Source of the DNA: Nephrocerus scutellatus
Lineage: Eukaryota > Arthropoda > Insecta > Diptera > Pipunculidae
Assembly (NCBI GenBank): GCA_947095585.1
Contig: OX352763.1
Coordinates: 100,729,908 to 100,793,907 of the forward strand
Length of the DNA stretch: 64,000 nucleotides
Reading direction: 5' to 3'
Positions 55,235-64,000 of the stretch are shown here, one piece after another. The notes beneath the pieces are model-generated. The model made no database searches. It saw only the letters and a list, made by a program, of their open reading frames with translations, and was not told the DNA's origin. The first letter of the stretch is position 1. Each line of letters opens with the position of its first letter. The translations under genes and the position numbers were made by a program.

Positions 55235-58200
55235 ATGTTTGTGCTACAATTGTTACTCGGATTATGTGGATTATTGTGGGTGTACTTCATTTGGGGCAGG
55301 AGAAAATTCTATATGCTTGCATACAGAATGCCAGGTCCACTGGGATTTCCATTGCTTGGAATGGCTCACAAACTGCGCAGACAGGAAGGTAAGCCCTATT
55401 CATGATGTGTTTATTATGGGTGTTTTTAAGCGTCATAGAAATTTAAATTCTAAAAAATTAACACAAAAAAGTTAAATTTTTATCAAATTGTTCCATTCAT
55501 TTAACCTTTGGTTTACTAACAACCACCCGGGTGACCAAATCGATTTTTAAAACATTATAACTGGTCCAGTTTTCATTCAATCTAAAAATGTATTAATCTC
55601 TCTGAACAAATTTTCGATTTATTTCAGAAAATCTAAAAAAAAAATATTTTTTGAGTCTCCCTTCATATTTTCTTTTTAATTTTGTCTTTTTCGCTATTTG
55701 GTTTACCAATGGCCACCCGGGTGACCACTATGTGTTCTTCGGATTACATTTATTATTCTTGTTAAGATTTGATTAAGGTAATTGTAATTTACATTAAATT
55801 ACTGAAAAATGCTAGACAATGCAAACTTATGTTTGAAAAACTTTTTATTTAATGTAATTAATAACAAAAAATTAACAAAATTATTCAATCTGTTCTTAAG
55901 TTACGGCCTGAAGTAGATGGTCCCAAATGACAATTTTCACACTTTGTTTGGCTAACACTGTGTTCTGCGCATACGGGCTTCTTACTTATAATGCAAGCTT
56001 CCCGGAGAGTTGGCCAAGCATGCGGTCAGTGAAGGAACAAAAAGCTGTTACTAAATATACCAGCTCTAAGTAAATATCGGCGTCATCTTATCTTTGTCTT
56101 TTTTAAGACACCACCAATTTCTTATTAGTTTGAGGAAATTGCACACATAGCACTTGCCTTTGGTTTTTATGCGTCCAGTGGAGTCCCGCTCCAAAATATA
56201 CTTCCAGAAAATGCCTCTCCTGTAATAAAAATACAAAATCAAATTTTTGTTCTTCAAAATATTATATACCTTCCTAAAATACATTCTATTGCTGTCCTAA
56301 TATGAAATCTTCCAGTAATATAGGAGTTTTGGTTCTTTCCGATATCAGAGGACGACAGAGCTTCTCTCCCAAGTTTTCTATGAACCGCCTTCTTCGAAAC
56401 TTATTGAAGGAACAGAATGGGCTGTTTTCCCTATATATAATAAACGCAGCAAGGGCGGGGCCGTATCCAAAACGTTATAGAACAAAGCCAGAGGCCATCG
56501 CAAAGTAGCACGTTTTGTGAAATACTGGGATAACATTTTGTCCATCGTGTCTTTGGTTTATTTTGGATTGCTCTTCAAACCTCCAGACAAAGATGTAGAC
56601 AACAGTACCACGGATCTGTTTGCTGCTGGGACGTAGCAGCACATTGTGGCATTTTCAAATAATCCAAACAAACTGGGATATAATACCCTAGTTCTGCAAG
56701 GTTTGAATTCGGTGGGCATATACCTTTTTTTTTTTTTTTGTACTGTGCCTGACCAATGGTAGGATGGTGATGAAGTTGTCCATTGTGACTTTTCTCCCTG
56801 TGCCCCTGTAGCAGGCAACTGGTACTTCACTACCCTCTCACCTTGGTTGACGTCCCTTACGTTATTTATCTTGCCAGTATATATTTGGCCTTGCAGTGGA
56901 TAGTACGTCAAAGAGTGATAGACCCACCATATTTTTATACCATATTTGGCAGGTTTCGATGGCATATATTGCGAAAAGCTGTTCATCCACTGTAACGCAC
57001 TCATATGGTCGATAATGGGTTCGCAGATTACAGTTCACCATATCAACAATATCCCTTGTCATATGCCTTGCGAAGAAATCTGGTTGCATGCCAGTCAAAG
57101 CGTATGAATCGCAAAATGTCTGTGAACCTAATACGTGACATGGTTGCTCGATATAGCGGATAGGCATTCTTATTCCATACTTCAAAAATTTTCTCTTGGC
57201 TCGATTTCTGGCAACCTGTTGCAATCAAAATTCCTAGGAAAGCTAAAAATTCTTTATCTGTAATTGGATTCCAAACACGCATCTTTTTTTGGGATTTTGG
57301 GCATTCCATTGAAAATAACTGGCTTCTGCCTTTTTGTTTGAATATCGGCATATCAGGGCCCTATTGCACCAACTACTTATCACTTATTACTTATCAACTT
57401 ATAATAAGTTAGTTTTTTTGATAATGATAAGTGATAAGTGTTTCACCAAAAGTAACAAAATCTCACTCACTTGTCAATTTGAAAACTTATCAAATTTTGA
57501 TAATGATTAGTGTTAATCGTTGCACATCAGAATGTCTATAACTTATCAATTGACAAGTTATCAAATTTTTATGATAAGTTGTACCGATCTATACAAAATT
57601 GATATAAATGTGATAGTGTTTGCGAAATAATGTGCTTTCCGCACAATAAAAAAAGCGTTCAAAATAGCGGCAAAAAAAAAACGTTTTTAACATATTTCTG
57701 TCATGTCACTACAACTTGTAGCTCTTATCAATTTATTTGAGAAGTGAAAATTTTCTTACTGATATTTTGAATAAGTTATCATTAAAGTGGTCGATTATTG
57801 ACAAGTTAAAACTTTTGGTGCAACAGAACTACGAAAAACTTATCAAGGACCTCAAACTTATCGCTTATCGAATTATTAGTCATCAATTATCATTTCGCGA
57901 ATTGGTGCAACTTAATTTTTATAAGTGAGTGCTTATCAAAAATTATAACTCAATTAAATACTTATCGAATTTCAATTTGGTGCAACAGAAAATTAACAAT
58001 ATGATAAATTGATAAGTAATAAGTGATAAGTAGTTTGTGCAATAGGGCCCAGGTCTCTTATAGCCGAACTCATGGTGCAACCGAATGTGTTAATTTTGTT
58101 TAGATTTTTTGTAACCGTACTTGGTCCCATGAATGCCGATTCACGAATTACGTTGCGGGCTGCCTGGCGATTCAAATGTGGTCGCTGTTTATACCATTTT

Positions 58201-61200
58201 ACACCTTCTTTCCTAGTAAAATAAAACAACCCATAAAAATTAAAATTTTTCGTGTAAATTCTCTAATCAAAGGATACACAAGGTGCAAAGTTTCAATACA
58301 ATCGGGTGAATTTTTTAAAATAAATTCCTTAGGAGCCTCGATTCCGATCACTGAAAATTTTTTATAAATAGTGTTTCCATAGGAGATACACATGTGTATA
58401 AAATTTGAAACAGCGCACGAATGAATATACCTCATATTCTCATAATTTAAAACAAAAGTAATTCTCAGAATAATAAAACAAAAAACAAACCTGGTTACAG
58501 CTGCAGCAGACAAATATTCAAAATATTGTTTCCACTCATATTTTTACTCAGCATCAACGTCTCTGTCTAAAAATTCAACACGACTGACTCTCGGTCCAGA
58601 ACCATATTCTTGTCTCATTATGTAATAAAAAACACAAACAGTGCCTGCCCCAAATGCGTCAATTTTTTAAATTCTCTACATTAACTTCGCGTGCCCATGG
58701 CTGGCTGGCTGGTGGGCAGAATCTTGTGATCAATTTTTAACACACTTTCTAAAGTCCGATTTTATTTAAACTTTACATACATGTGTATTTCCAATGACAA
58801 TACTTTCTATTAAAATTTCAGAGTTATCGGGCTGCGGGATCGGGGGGCTCCCATACAAATATTTTTTCATATAGCGGCATCAGATCATATCATACAACGA
58901 TGACTGTGTTCTGTGAGCGCTGATGAGCTGATGTGCTGTAAGCAGCGTTGCTTGCTTTACGATTGTGGTTGTTTTGTTGTTGGGTTGCAGTGCTTCGCAT
59001 TTGTTTTTGATTTTCAGCATTTATAGTGGAATTCAGTATACTATTGTTTATTAGAGAATTTACATTAAAAACTTTAATTTTTAAATTCTCTATATTAACT
59101 TTGCGTGCCCGTGGCTGGCTGGCCAAATCTTGTAATCAATTATTAACCCACTTCATTAAGCCCGATTTTATTCAAACTTTGCACAAATATTTATCTCCAA
59201 TGACAATACTTTCTTTTCTCTCTCGAGCCTCTCGGGGTCAGTTTTCAAAAATTTTACAAAATTTACCCGATTTTCTTTAAATTTAATACGCATGTGTATC
59301 TCCGTTGGGCAACACTTTTTATAAAAATATGGAAGTAATCAGGGCCAGGGGTTGGTGGCACCCATACAAATTTTCTAAAGAAAAGTATCTGATTTTCTTC
59401 AAATTTTATATGCATGTGTAACTCAGATGGACAACACTTTTTGTAAAAATTTATCGGGCTCCGTTGTCGGAAGTACCCATACACAATTTTAAAAAATTTA
59501 CCCGATTTTCTTTAAAGGGGGCCACTAAACATCCCCCGATTAGAGAATTTACCGACAATTTTTAATTTTTGTGGGTTGTTTTATTCTGGTTTTTAAACAT
59601 AAATCAGTGAGGGGGGCTACTAAACATCCCCCGATTAGAGAATTTAACGAACATTTTTAATTTTAATTGGTTTATAAACATAAATCAGTGACTTCACGCT
59701 AGTGATGAGCGAATTTGTTCTTGGCCTTGCAGTCTTGTCTTGGTCTTGCAGAAAATTCAAGACCAAGATCAAGACTGAGTGTGCAAGGCCAAGACCAAGA
59801 ATATGTATGCAAGACTGCAAGACTCTTGCATTTAAAATTGCGTAATGGCTCTATTGATATTTATGGCGCATGTTTATTTTTATACGAGTAGGTACGTATG
59901 TAACAATACCAATAAAAATATCAAATAAAAAGAGACGTCAGCGAAGACGTGTGTGACATGACATCAGTTACAAATAGAAATAATGAAATTGACGGAGTTC
60001 TTTTGAAAGAATATGTCTTGAATTTCTTGAACAATTTTCTTAAAATACATTTTACAAAGTTTTAATTTTAGCTCTGCTCCTGTTGACCCAATGTGTAAAT
60101 ATTGTGACATAGATTTGTAGAAAATTGAATAGGCTTTAATACTACATTTGTCAAAAAAAATCATCTCCGAGATGATCGCGTTTGAAAATACAATTATAAA
60201 AAAATAAAAATTGTTTTGAATTTTGCGACGTTTATAGCAGTAATAGTTTCATGAATTTAAAAAAATGTATATTGTTTGATCTTAAAAATTTAATTTTCTT
60301 TCAAAAAATACAAACAGTGGCCTTGTACCTAGAAGCGTTCAAGAGTTATAGTTATATGGAAGTCATGTAAGGTCAAAAGTACGTTTGCGTTCATTTTACC
60401 AACTTTCAATTTTAACCCTGCTACTGTTGACCAAATCTAGAAACATTGTGAGGTGGATTTGTAGAAAATTGAATAAGCTTTAATGCTGCATTTGTCAAAA
60501 AAAAATTATCCGAGAGCGTTCTTTTGAAAAAATCGCGTTTGAAAATAAAATTTAAAAAAAAAAAAAAATTCTGACTTTGACGACGTTTATATCGGTAATG
60601 GTTTGAAGAATTTTAAAAAATGTACATTGTATGATCTTAGAAATTTAATTATTTTCCAAAAAATATCAACAGTGACCTTGTAGCTAGAAGTGTTAAAGAG
60701 TTACATGGTGTGAAGTCATGTAACGTCAAAAGTATATCTCTTCGCATTAAAACGCTACGTACACCGCAGTGGGAGAAAATAGACCCCCCCCCCTCCTCCC
60801 ATATGATTTTTTTCATGAAATTAACCAAGGAATCACTCCTTTAAGTATTTGCCACCTTAACGGATACACCCTGTATACTAAGTGACGAGAGTAAAGGACA
60901 GACTACAGGACAAGACTTTGTGAACATCATCACAGCTAAATCCATGCATTTATGTAGAATTTAAGACTTTGGGAAATCTATATGTCCCATAATTCGTGCA
61001 CAATAATTTGGGAAATGATTCTTGGGTACATTCTAAGAAAAAAACGGTTCTACATTAAGGGTCTATCTCCAACGTTGTCATCACTTATCGGGGATTAAAG
61101 AAAAAGCTTACTTTGGTGTACCCTAACCCATGTTAACGGAAATTGCTCTGTTAATAGTAATGGTAGAAACTTCGTTTAAATGAAGTTGATATATAGTTTA

Positions 61201-64000
61201 AGTCTTCAGATATCACAACTTCAATGCCTATTCAAGTTTTCTTTCTCATGCTAATTTTTGAATTTGGGGCCAATTTTCTCAAGAAAATGCGTAATAAGCA
61301 TAAAGTTTTACTATTTTTTTCTTATAAACGTAAAAATAATAAAAATAAAACTTAACAACAAGTTTGCCGAAAACCCATAGATTTTATTATACTTGGGAAA
61401 ACCCGAAGGAGATAAAATGTTTAAAAAAGTGTTTTTTTGCTTTAAGCTCCAAGGGCTATGAATAAAAAATGATTTTGTGTAGTTTTAGATAATTTTTATT
61501 TTGCGTCTGTACTAAAACAGTTATAACAGGTACTCCAAATGTCCTTCTTGGTTTTGTATGCATGCTAGAGCTCGTTTTTGGGGAGGTAGTTTGAAGGGGC
61601 CGATTAACTTGTTTCCAATTACACTTGCCCACATATTTACGCTGAATCTGTGTTGAAATGATGACTGTCTCCTTCTCTGTGGATTCTCCGCAGCACATAT
61701 TGAGATTCGTCCGTCCAAAGAATTTTTGTGTACGTTTGTACCAAACTAACTCTGGAACGCCTTGACCAATTTTAACCAAACTTGCTAATATACATATTAC
61801 TTATTATAGTGGCGTATTTTAAGTAATATGTGTACCAACTAACAAGTTTAGCTAAAATTAAGCAAGACGTTGCACAGTTATGCTAGAACAGAAATACATA
61901 TATCCATTTATATATCGATACTCATATAGAAATTATTCAAAAAATGCTTTGGTCTGCAAGAATTTTACCAGCAAGACCGCAAGGCAGCACGTAGCGCCAT
62001 CCAATTAAAATCACATCTCGACCGGATCAATGCGATCCACATGTTAAAAAAAAATCATTGATCATGGTTCGGTAACGATCTCCATTGACTGTAACGCAAA
62101 CTCTGGCCCAATTTTAAAGAAATAAGGTCAGATAATACCACCGTCGTGTAAACCACACCAAACGGTATATTATTCTGAACGTAATTGAGTCTGTATGGTC
62201 TCTTGTCTCTACTCTCTCCATATGCGGCAATTAACAAACCCGTTAAGCCAAAAATAAGCCTCATCTCTAAACACAATTTTGCGGTTAAACAACGGGTCAG
62301 TTTCCATACATATTTGCAAAAGCACAGTGATAACAAATACTAACAGTAAGCTTAGTATGACAGCTTGTTTGATAGTTAAATTTAAATAACAAAAAACACC
62401 ATTTATGTTGAGATTTTCTCTACTAAATCAAAACGTGTCTTGCCCGTTAAAATTTTTAGACTGCATGCACTAAACTTAAAGTTTGTTATGAGTTAATTGG
62501 ACCTTCAACGCAAGCTCCAATGATTTGGCTCGAATTTTGAAATTGCATGTGGTACTCCTTATTCGCTATTTGCGTGCAGTTTAGACATTTATCGTCTGTG
62601 ACATCCTCATTGGCCGTCCTCCAAAGATAAAAATAAAATGACAGAACAATGCTTAACTGTCAATGCCAGGTAAAGCTTATGGACGCAGCTTACGCACGCA
62701 ACTGTAAACCACCGCTGCTAGAAAATTTGGCCTGATTTCGTTTCTTTGGTTTTTTTTACAGACATACTTAGTGCTTTTGTCAACGTTCGAAAGAAATACG
62801 GAGCAACATTTGTCTCATGGCTCGGGCCATATCCCGTTCTGGTAATATCAGAACCACAAATGGTTCAGGAAATTCTATCATCTCCCGTTTGTATAAACAA
62901 ATCTATCATTTACAATGTCATCACGGACATCACTGGCAACGGTCTCTTCAGTATGGATAGTGAGTTATCAGTCCTTTTAACCTCTAAATGTTCCATCTAC
63001 AAATATTGCAATTGTTTAATTATAGATCCCCAGTGGGGTGTGCATAGGAAACTTCTGAATCCTGCGTTCAGTCACAGAGTACTCATGAGTTTCCTACCAA
63101 CATTCAACCAAGCAGCGAATACCTTAAAATTGACAATTGATGAACTTGTCGGTAAAGGTGAAGTGGATTTGACAATGATCTTGCGAAAATGCACACTAAA
63201 TGTTGCGGCGGGTAAGTGGGAGTTTGTATACTTCTTTAGACTGTTAGTAAGGTGTAGGGATTTTCCGGCTTACAGAAACGACAATGGGTAAACAAATGAC
63301 AAATTCCAACGAGAATGATCGAGGGAGTTTGCTGCACTCCTATAATTGGTAAGAACATATTTCAGGATTAACGTCAGCTCAACGGTAACGCATTAAATGT
63401 TCTTCTTAACATGGCAGTCTCTTGAAATCAGGGATGGATCTAATCTTCTCACCATGGTTACAATGTAAATTGACTCAACGTTTATACAGCAACTACGACC
63501 GCTATTCAAAATCGAAGGCTCAAATTCGTAACTTTATTCAAAATGTAAGTTGTAAGAAATTTAAGAGCTTCACTGTGAATTTTTAACTGATCGATTCTAC
63601 TCCACTAGCTAATCAGCGAAAAACTCTCAAAGCAGAAAAATTCAGCCAGTAAAAAGGAATTCAGTGCAGATGCTACTAGCGACGATACTAACATCCAAAA
63701 GAACAAGAACATATTTGTCGATCAGGCCATTGACTTGGCCAAAAGAGGTCATTTTACATGGCAAGATGTCCAAAATGAATCAAATGTGATTGTGTTTGCG
63801 GTAAGTACATAACTTATATAATTCTGTATTTGTTGGGCTTATTCAACGCCATTTTCAGGCCTTCGAGACAACAGCAAACACTATTTTCTGCACATTAATG
63901 ATGCTCGCGATGTTCCCAAAATATCAAGAGAGGGTTTTTGAAGAATTGAGTGCACTTCTCCCAAACGAAGATGACGATGTCAGCTACGAAGACACCCAGA
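55235..64000 (+). CDS. Cytochrome P450, CYP4 clan, CYP313-like; partial, possibly pseudogene
   Basis: Haem monooxygenase of the ER membrane, oxidising lipophilic compounds with electrons from P450 reductase; substrate unknown. Six exons, joined by frame: 55235-55388, 62762-62959, 63026-63211, 63366 (or 63432)-63544, 63609-63800, 63859 to beyond the window. Exon 1 starts MFVLQLLLGLCGLLWVYFIW, a hydrophobic membrane anchor, followed by basic residues and the proline hinge MPGPLGFPLLGMA. Exon 2: KYGATFVSWLGPYPVLVISE. Exon 3: W-x3-RKLLNPAFSHRVLMSF, the helix C motif whose Trp and Arg contact haem propionates. Exon 6: AFETTANTIFCTLMMLAMFP, the I-helix oxygen-binding motif, then YQERVFEELSALLP. The ExxR, PERF and haem-Cys regions lie beyond the edge. 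Phases agree across all junctions. Exon 4 read from its natural acceptor (TTTCAG, 63360-63365) has TAA at 63386-63388 and 63407-63409. An acceptor at 63430-63431 avoids both but drops 22 codons. The first intron is 7.4 kb of transposons. Closest family by motif is CYP313; the subfamily is not claimed. Confidence 0.88.
57356..58050. mobile_element. MITE with ~45-bp inverted ends, inserted in piggyBac transposase
   Basis: The ends are GGGCCCTATTGCACCAACTA / CTTATCACTTATTACTTATC and, as complement on the right, GGGCCCTATTGCACAAACTA / CTTATCACTTATTACTTATC. Length about 690 bp, no coding capacity. ACTTATCA or its complement TGATAAGT recurs many times inside. If GGGCCC is read as a 6-bp target duplication, removing the element joins the piggyBac frame as RDL-GP-DMPIF. 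A 3-bp CAG duplication is also possible but leaves the frame broken. The superfamily is undetermined. The plus-strand frame 57737-57928 inside it is chance. Confidence 0.85.
58221..58425 (-). mobile_element. Family H repeat, copy F (right-end fragment)
   Basis: Minus orientation: AACAACCCATAAAAATTAAA ... AAATTCTCTAATC at 58228-58267, then one degraded unit (CAAAGTTTCAATACAATCGG; GGAGATACACATGTGTATAA, AAATTTGAA). It interrupts the piggyBac transposase between VTRF and VKWYKQ. The left part of the element is missing. Confidence 0.75.
58672..59690 (+). mobile_element. Family H repeats, copies G and H in head-to-tail tandem
   Basis: Copy G: left end AAATTCTCTACATTAACTTC at 58672, GGCTGGCTGGCTGG, one unit, then the internal segment shared with copy D (TATAGCGGCATCAG, GCGCTGATGAGCTGATGTGC), and the right end TTAGAGAATTTACATTAAAA to about 59082. 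Copy H starts immediately with AAATTCTCTATATTAACTTT at 59083, has three units (near 59262, 59390 and 59495) and ends at 59540-59580. The last ~95 bp (CACTAAACATCCCCCGATTA, GAGAATTTA..., TAAACATAAATCAGTGA) is then duplicated at 59610-59690. Open frames here are repeat artefacts. Confidence 0.8.
59700..59845. repeat. CAAGAC-rich self-complementary segment
   Basis: After TAGTGATGAGCGAATTTG (which resembles the outer end of some hAT transposons) comes TTCTTGGCCTTGCAGTCTTG and CTTGGTCTTGCAG. Then come its complements GTGCAAGGCCAAGACCAAGA and GCAAGACTGCAAGAC. The two halves could fold into a long imperfect hairpin. No matching distal end was seen, so calling it a hAT fragment is speculative. Confidence 0.5.
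60040..60885. mobile_element. FB foldback element: two arms in direct tandem
   Basis: 60040-60395 and 60396-60885 each correspond to the centre plus right arm of the element at 31541-32307. Both read, in order, TAGAAAATTGAATA(A/G)GCTTTAAT, CATTTGTCAAAAAAAAT, TCGCGTTTGAAAAT, CGACGTTTATA(T/G), TAGAAG(C/T)GTTCAAGAGTTA-like and GTCATGTAA(G/C)GTCAAAAGTA. Only the second reaches the terminus (CACCTTAACGGATACACCCT, 60853-60876). No inverted partner arm is present. Poly-A and poly-C tracts show slippage relative to the other copies. Confidence 0.78.
60960..61790 (-). mobile_element. Tc1/mariner-type transposon, 3' part, copy 2
   Basis: Inverted relative of 10141-10705, extending further into the transposase. 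On the minus strand near 61740-61560 it reads FWTDESQYVLRRIHREGDSH in mixed frames (WTDES carries the first catalytic Asp), then KLIGPFKLP and ALACIQNQEGHLEYLL. The 3' non-coding part runs to about 60965 (CACGAATTATGGGACATA). The rest of the transposase is missing. It lies in intron 1 of the P450 gene. The frames 61456-61779 and 61521-61718 are pieces of it in two phases. Confidence 0.65.
62050..62345 (-). mobile_element. DD41D-like transposase fragment
   Basis: On the minus strand, with frame changes, it reads CMETDPLFNRKIVFRDEAYF (first Asp region; the element at 13.1 kb has KIFFSDEAHF), WLNGFVNCRIW, VWCGL-type and GGII-PYFFK. These follow the same order as the 13238-14308 transposase but with many differences, so a related but distinct family. 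About 95 codons remain. Located in intron 1 of the P450 gene, 400 bp before exon 2. Confidence 0.65.
62346..62761 (+). other. 3' end of P450 intron 1
   Basis: No transposon recognised in this last part of the intron. It ends with a strong pyrimidine tract and acceptor, TTGGTTTTTTTTACAG (62746-62761), just before exon 2. The branch-point region is probably around 62720-62740, but no motif is clear. Confidence 0.6.

Larger units (their letters stand above)
56066..58618 (-). pseudogene. piggyBac-like transposase, fragmented
   Basis: Likely start ATG 58618 (RQEYGSGPRVSRVEFLDRDV). The frame resumes after insertion F with VKWYKQRPHLNRQAARNVIR and LNKINTFGCTMSSAIRD. After the MITE come MPIFKQKGRSQLFSMECPKS, PITDKEFLAFLGILIATGCQ and SRIRFTDILRFIRF (57351-57043). 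Next, YECVTVDEQLF carries the first catalytic Asp; the following SQYMPSKPAKYGIKIWWV and YYPLQGQIYTGK (57004-56870) are the most conserved part of the catalytic core. The region of the later catalytic Asp residues is scrambled near the T-run at 56728-56740. GKCYVCNFLKLIRNWWCLK near 56110 is the C-terminal Cys-rich zinc-binding end, with Cys pairs partly kept. Frameshifts, stops and two insertions make it dead. Confidence 0.85.
55501..58671 (-). mobile_element. piggyBac-family transposon, broken by a MITE and a family H copy
   Basis: The left boundary is TTAA at 55501-55504, the obligatory piggyBac target, followed by CCTTTGGTTTACTAACAACC. A related block TTTGGTTTACCAATGGCCAC with CCCGGGTGACC recurs at 55699-55730 in the same direction, so the end carries two direct repeats of GGTTTAC..CCACCCGGGTGACC about 195 bp apart. 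The transposase pseudogene occupies 56066-58618. The element is split by a MITE (57356-58050) and by family H copy F (about 58221-58425), and its right end is cut by family H copy G near 58672, so the second TTAA is lost. It sits in intron 1 of the P450 gene, opposite to its transcription. Confidence 0.85.

Noticed and set aside
57737..57928. 63-codon frame
   Set aside because: Inside the MITE; no homologue and the family is non-coding.
1..64000. CRISPR arrays, bacterial operons, rRNA genes, integrated viral genomes
   Set aside because: No regularly spaced short repeats, no ribosome-binding-site-led gene strings, no rRNA sequence and no viral structural genes were seen; the window is insect nuclear DNA.

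Overview
The window is nuclear DNA of a fly (Diptera, probably a higher fly; a tephritid is possible but not shown). It is AT-rich, its splice sites are of GT..AG type, and it carries many decayed copies of typical fly transposable elements. It holds one recognisable host gene: a CYP4-clan cytochrome P450 of CYP313 type on the + strand. That gene starts at 55235 and runs off the right edge. Exon 1 (55235-55388) is separated from exon 2 (62762-62959) by a first intron of about 7.4 kb packed with transposons. Exons 3 to 6 follow with short introns. In exon 4, two TAA codons lie in the frame that the flanking exons require, so the gene is either a pseudogene or uses a shifted splice acceptor at 63431/63432.

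Everything else I can name is mobile or repetitive. Non-LTR retrotransposons dominate. (1) A jockey-clade family: 1-468, 21390-22040, 23400-24335, 50045-52335, 53955-54470. (2) Two RTE-like families. RTE-A is at 3795-4290, 10730-12350, 48440-49730 and 52336-53955. RTE-B is at 4886-5105, 19201-19800 and 33960-36370. (3) I/LOA/R1-group elements with an RNase H domain: 6390-8075, 24345-26440, 38640-39292, 39330-42005, 44395-47537. One copia element with a single LTR is at 26454-28445. DNA transposons include two mariners, a DD41D Tc1/mariner-type element, a deleted DD37D (maT-like) element with intact ends, a piggyBac relative broken by a MITE, and fragments of other Tc1/mariner elements.

Several families with no coding capacity can be defined from copies inside this window. 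A tRNA-derived SINE ending in (ATT)n has three copies (1287-1588, 5134-5398, 46684-46973). A Helentron-like family ('family H' below) has termini AAATTCTCTA / TAGAGAATTT and internal ~120-bp tandem units, with copies at 1.8, 14.5, 15.4, 18.3, 31.3, 58.2, 58.7 and 59.1 kb. A long-arm foldback element ('FB') is at 31541-32307, with detached arms at 15.2 and 60.0-60.9 kb.

Layout: 0-5.4 kb fragments and two SINEs; 6.4-8.1 kb LOA element; 10-15.7 kb RTE-A, DD41D transposon and family H; 19-26.4 kb RTE-B, mariner, jockey and LOA; 26.4-28.4 kb copia; 28.4-31.3 kb unassigned; 31.3-33.5 kb foldback element, tandem repeats and a MITE; 34-36.4 kb RTE-B; 37.9-38.2 kb tandem repeat; 38.6-42 kb R1/LOA; 42-44.4 kb unassigned; 44.4-54.5 kb nested LOA, SINE, RTE-A, jockey and maT; 55.2-64 kb the P450 gene. 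The transposon genes do not work together; they are independent parasites nested in one another, and nearly all are visibly dead.
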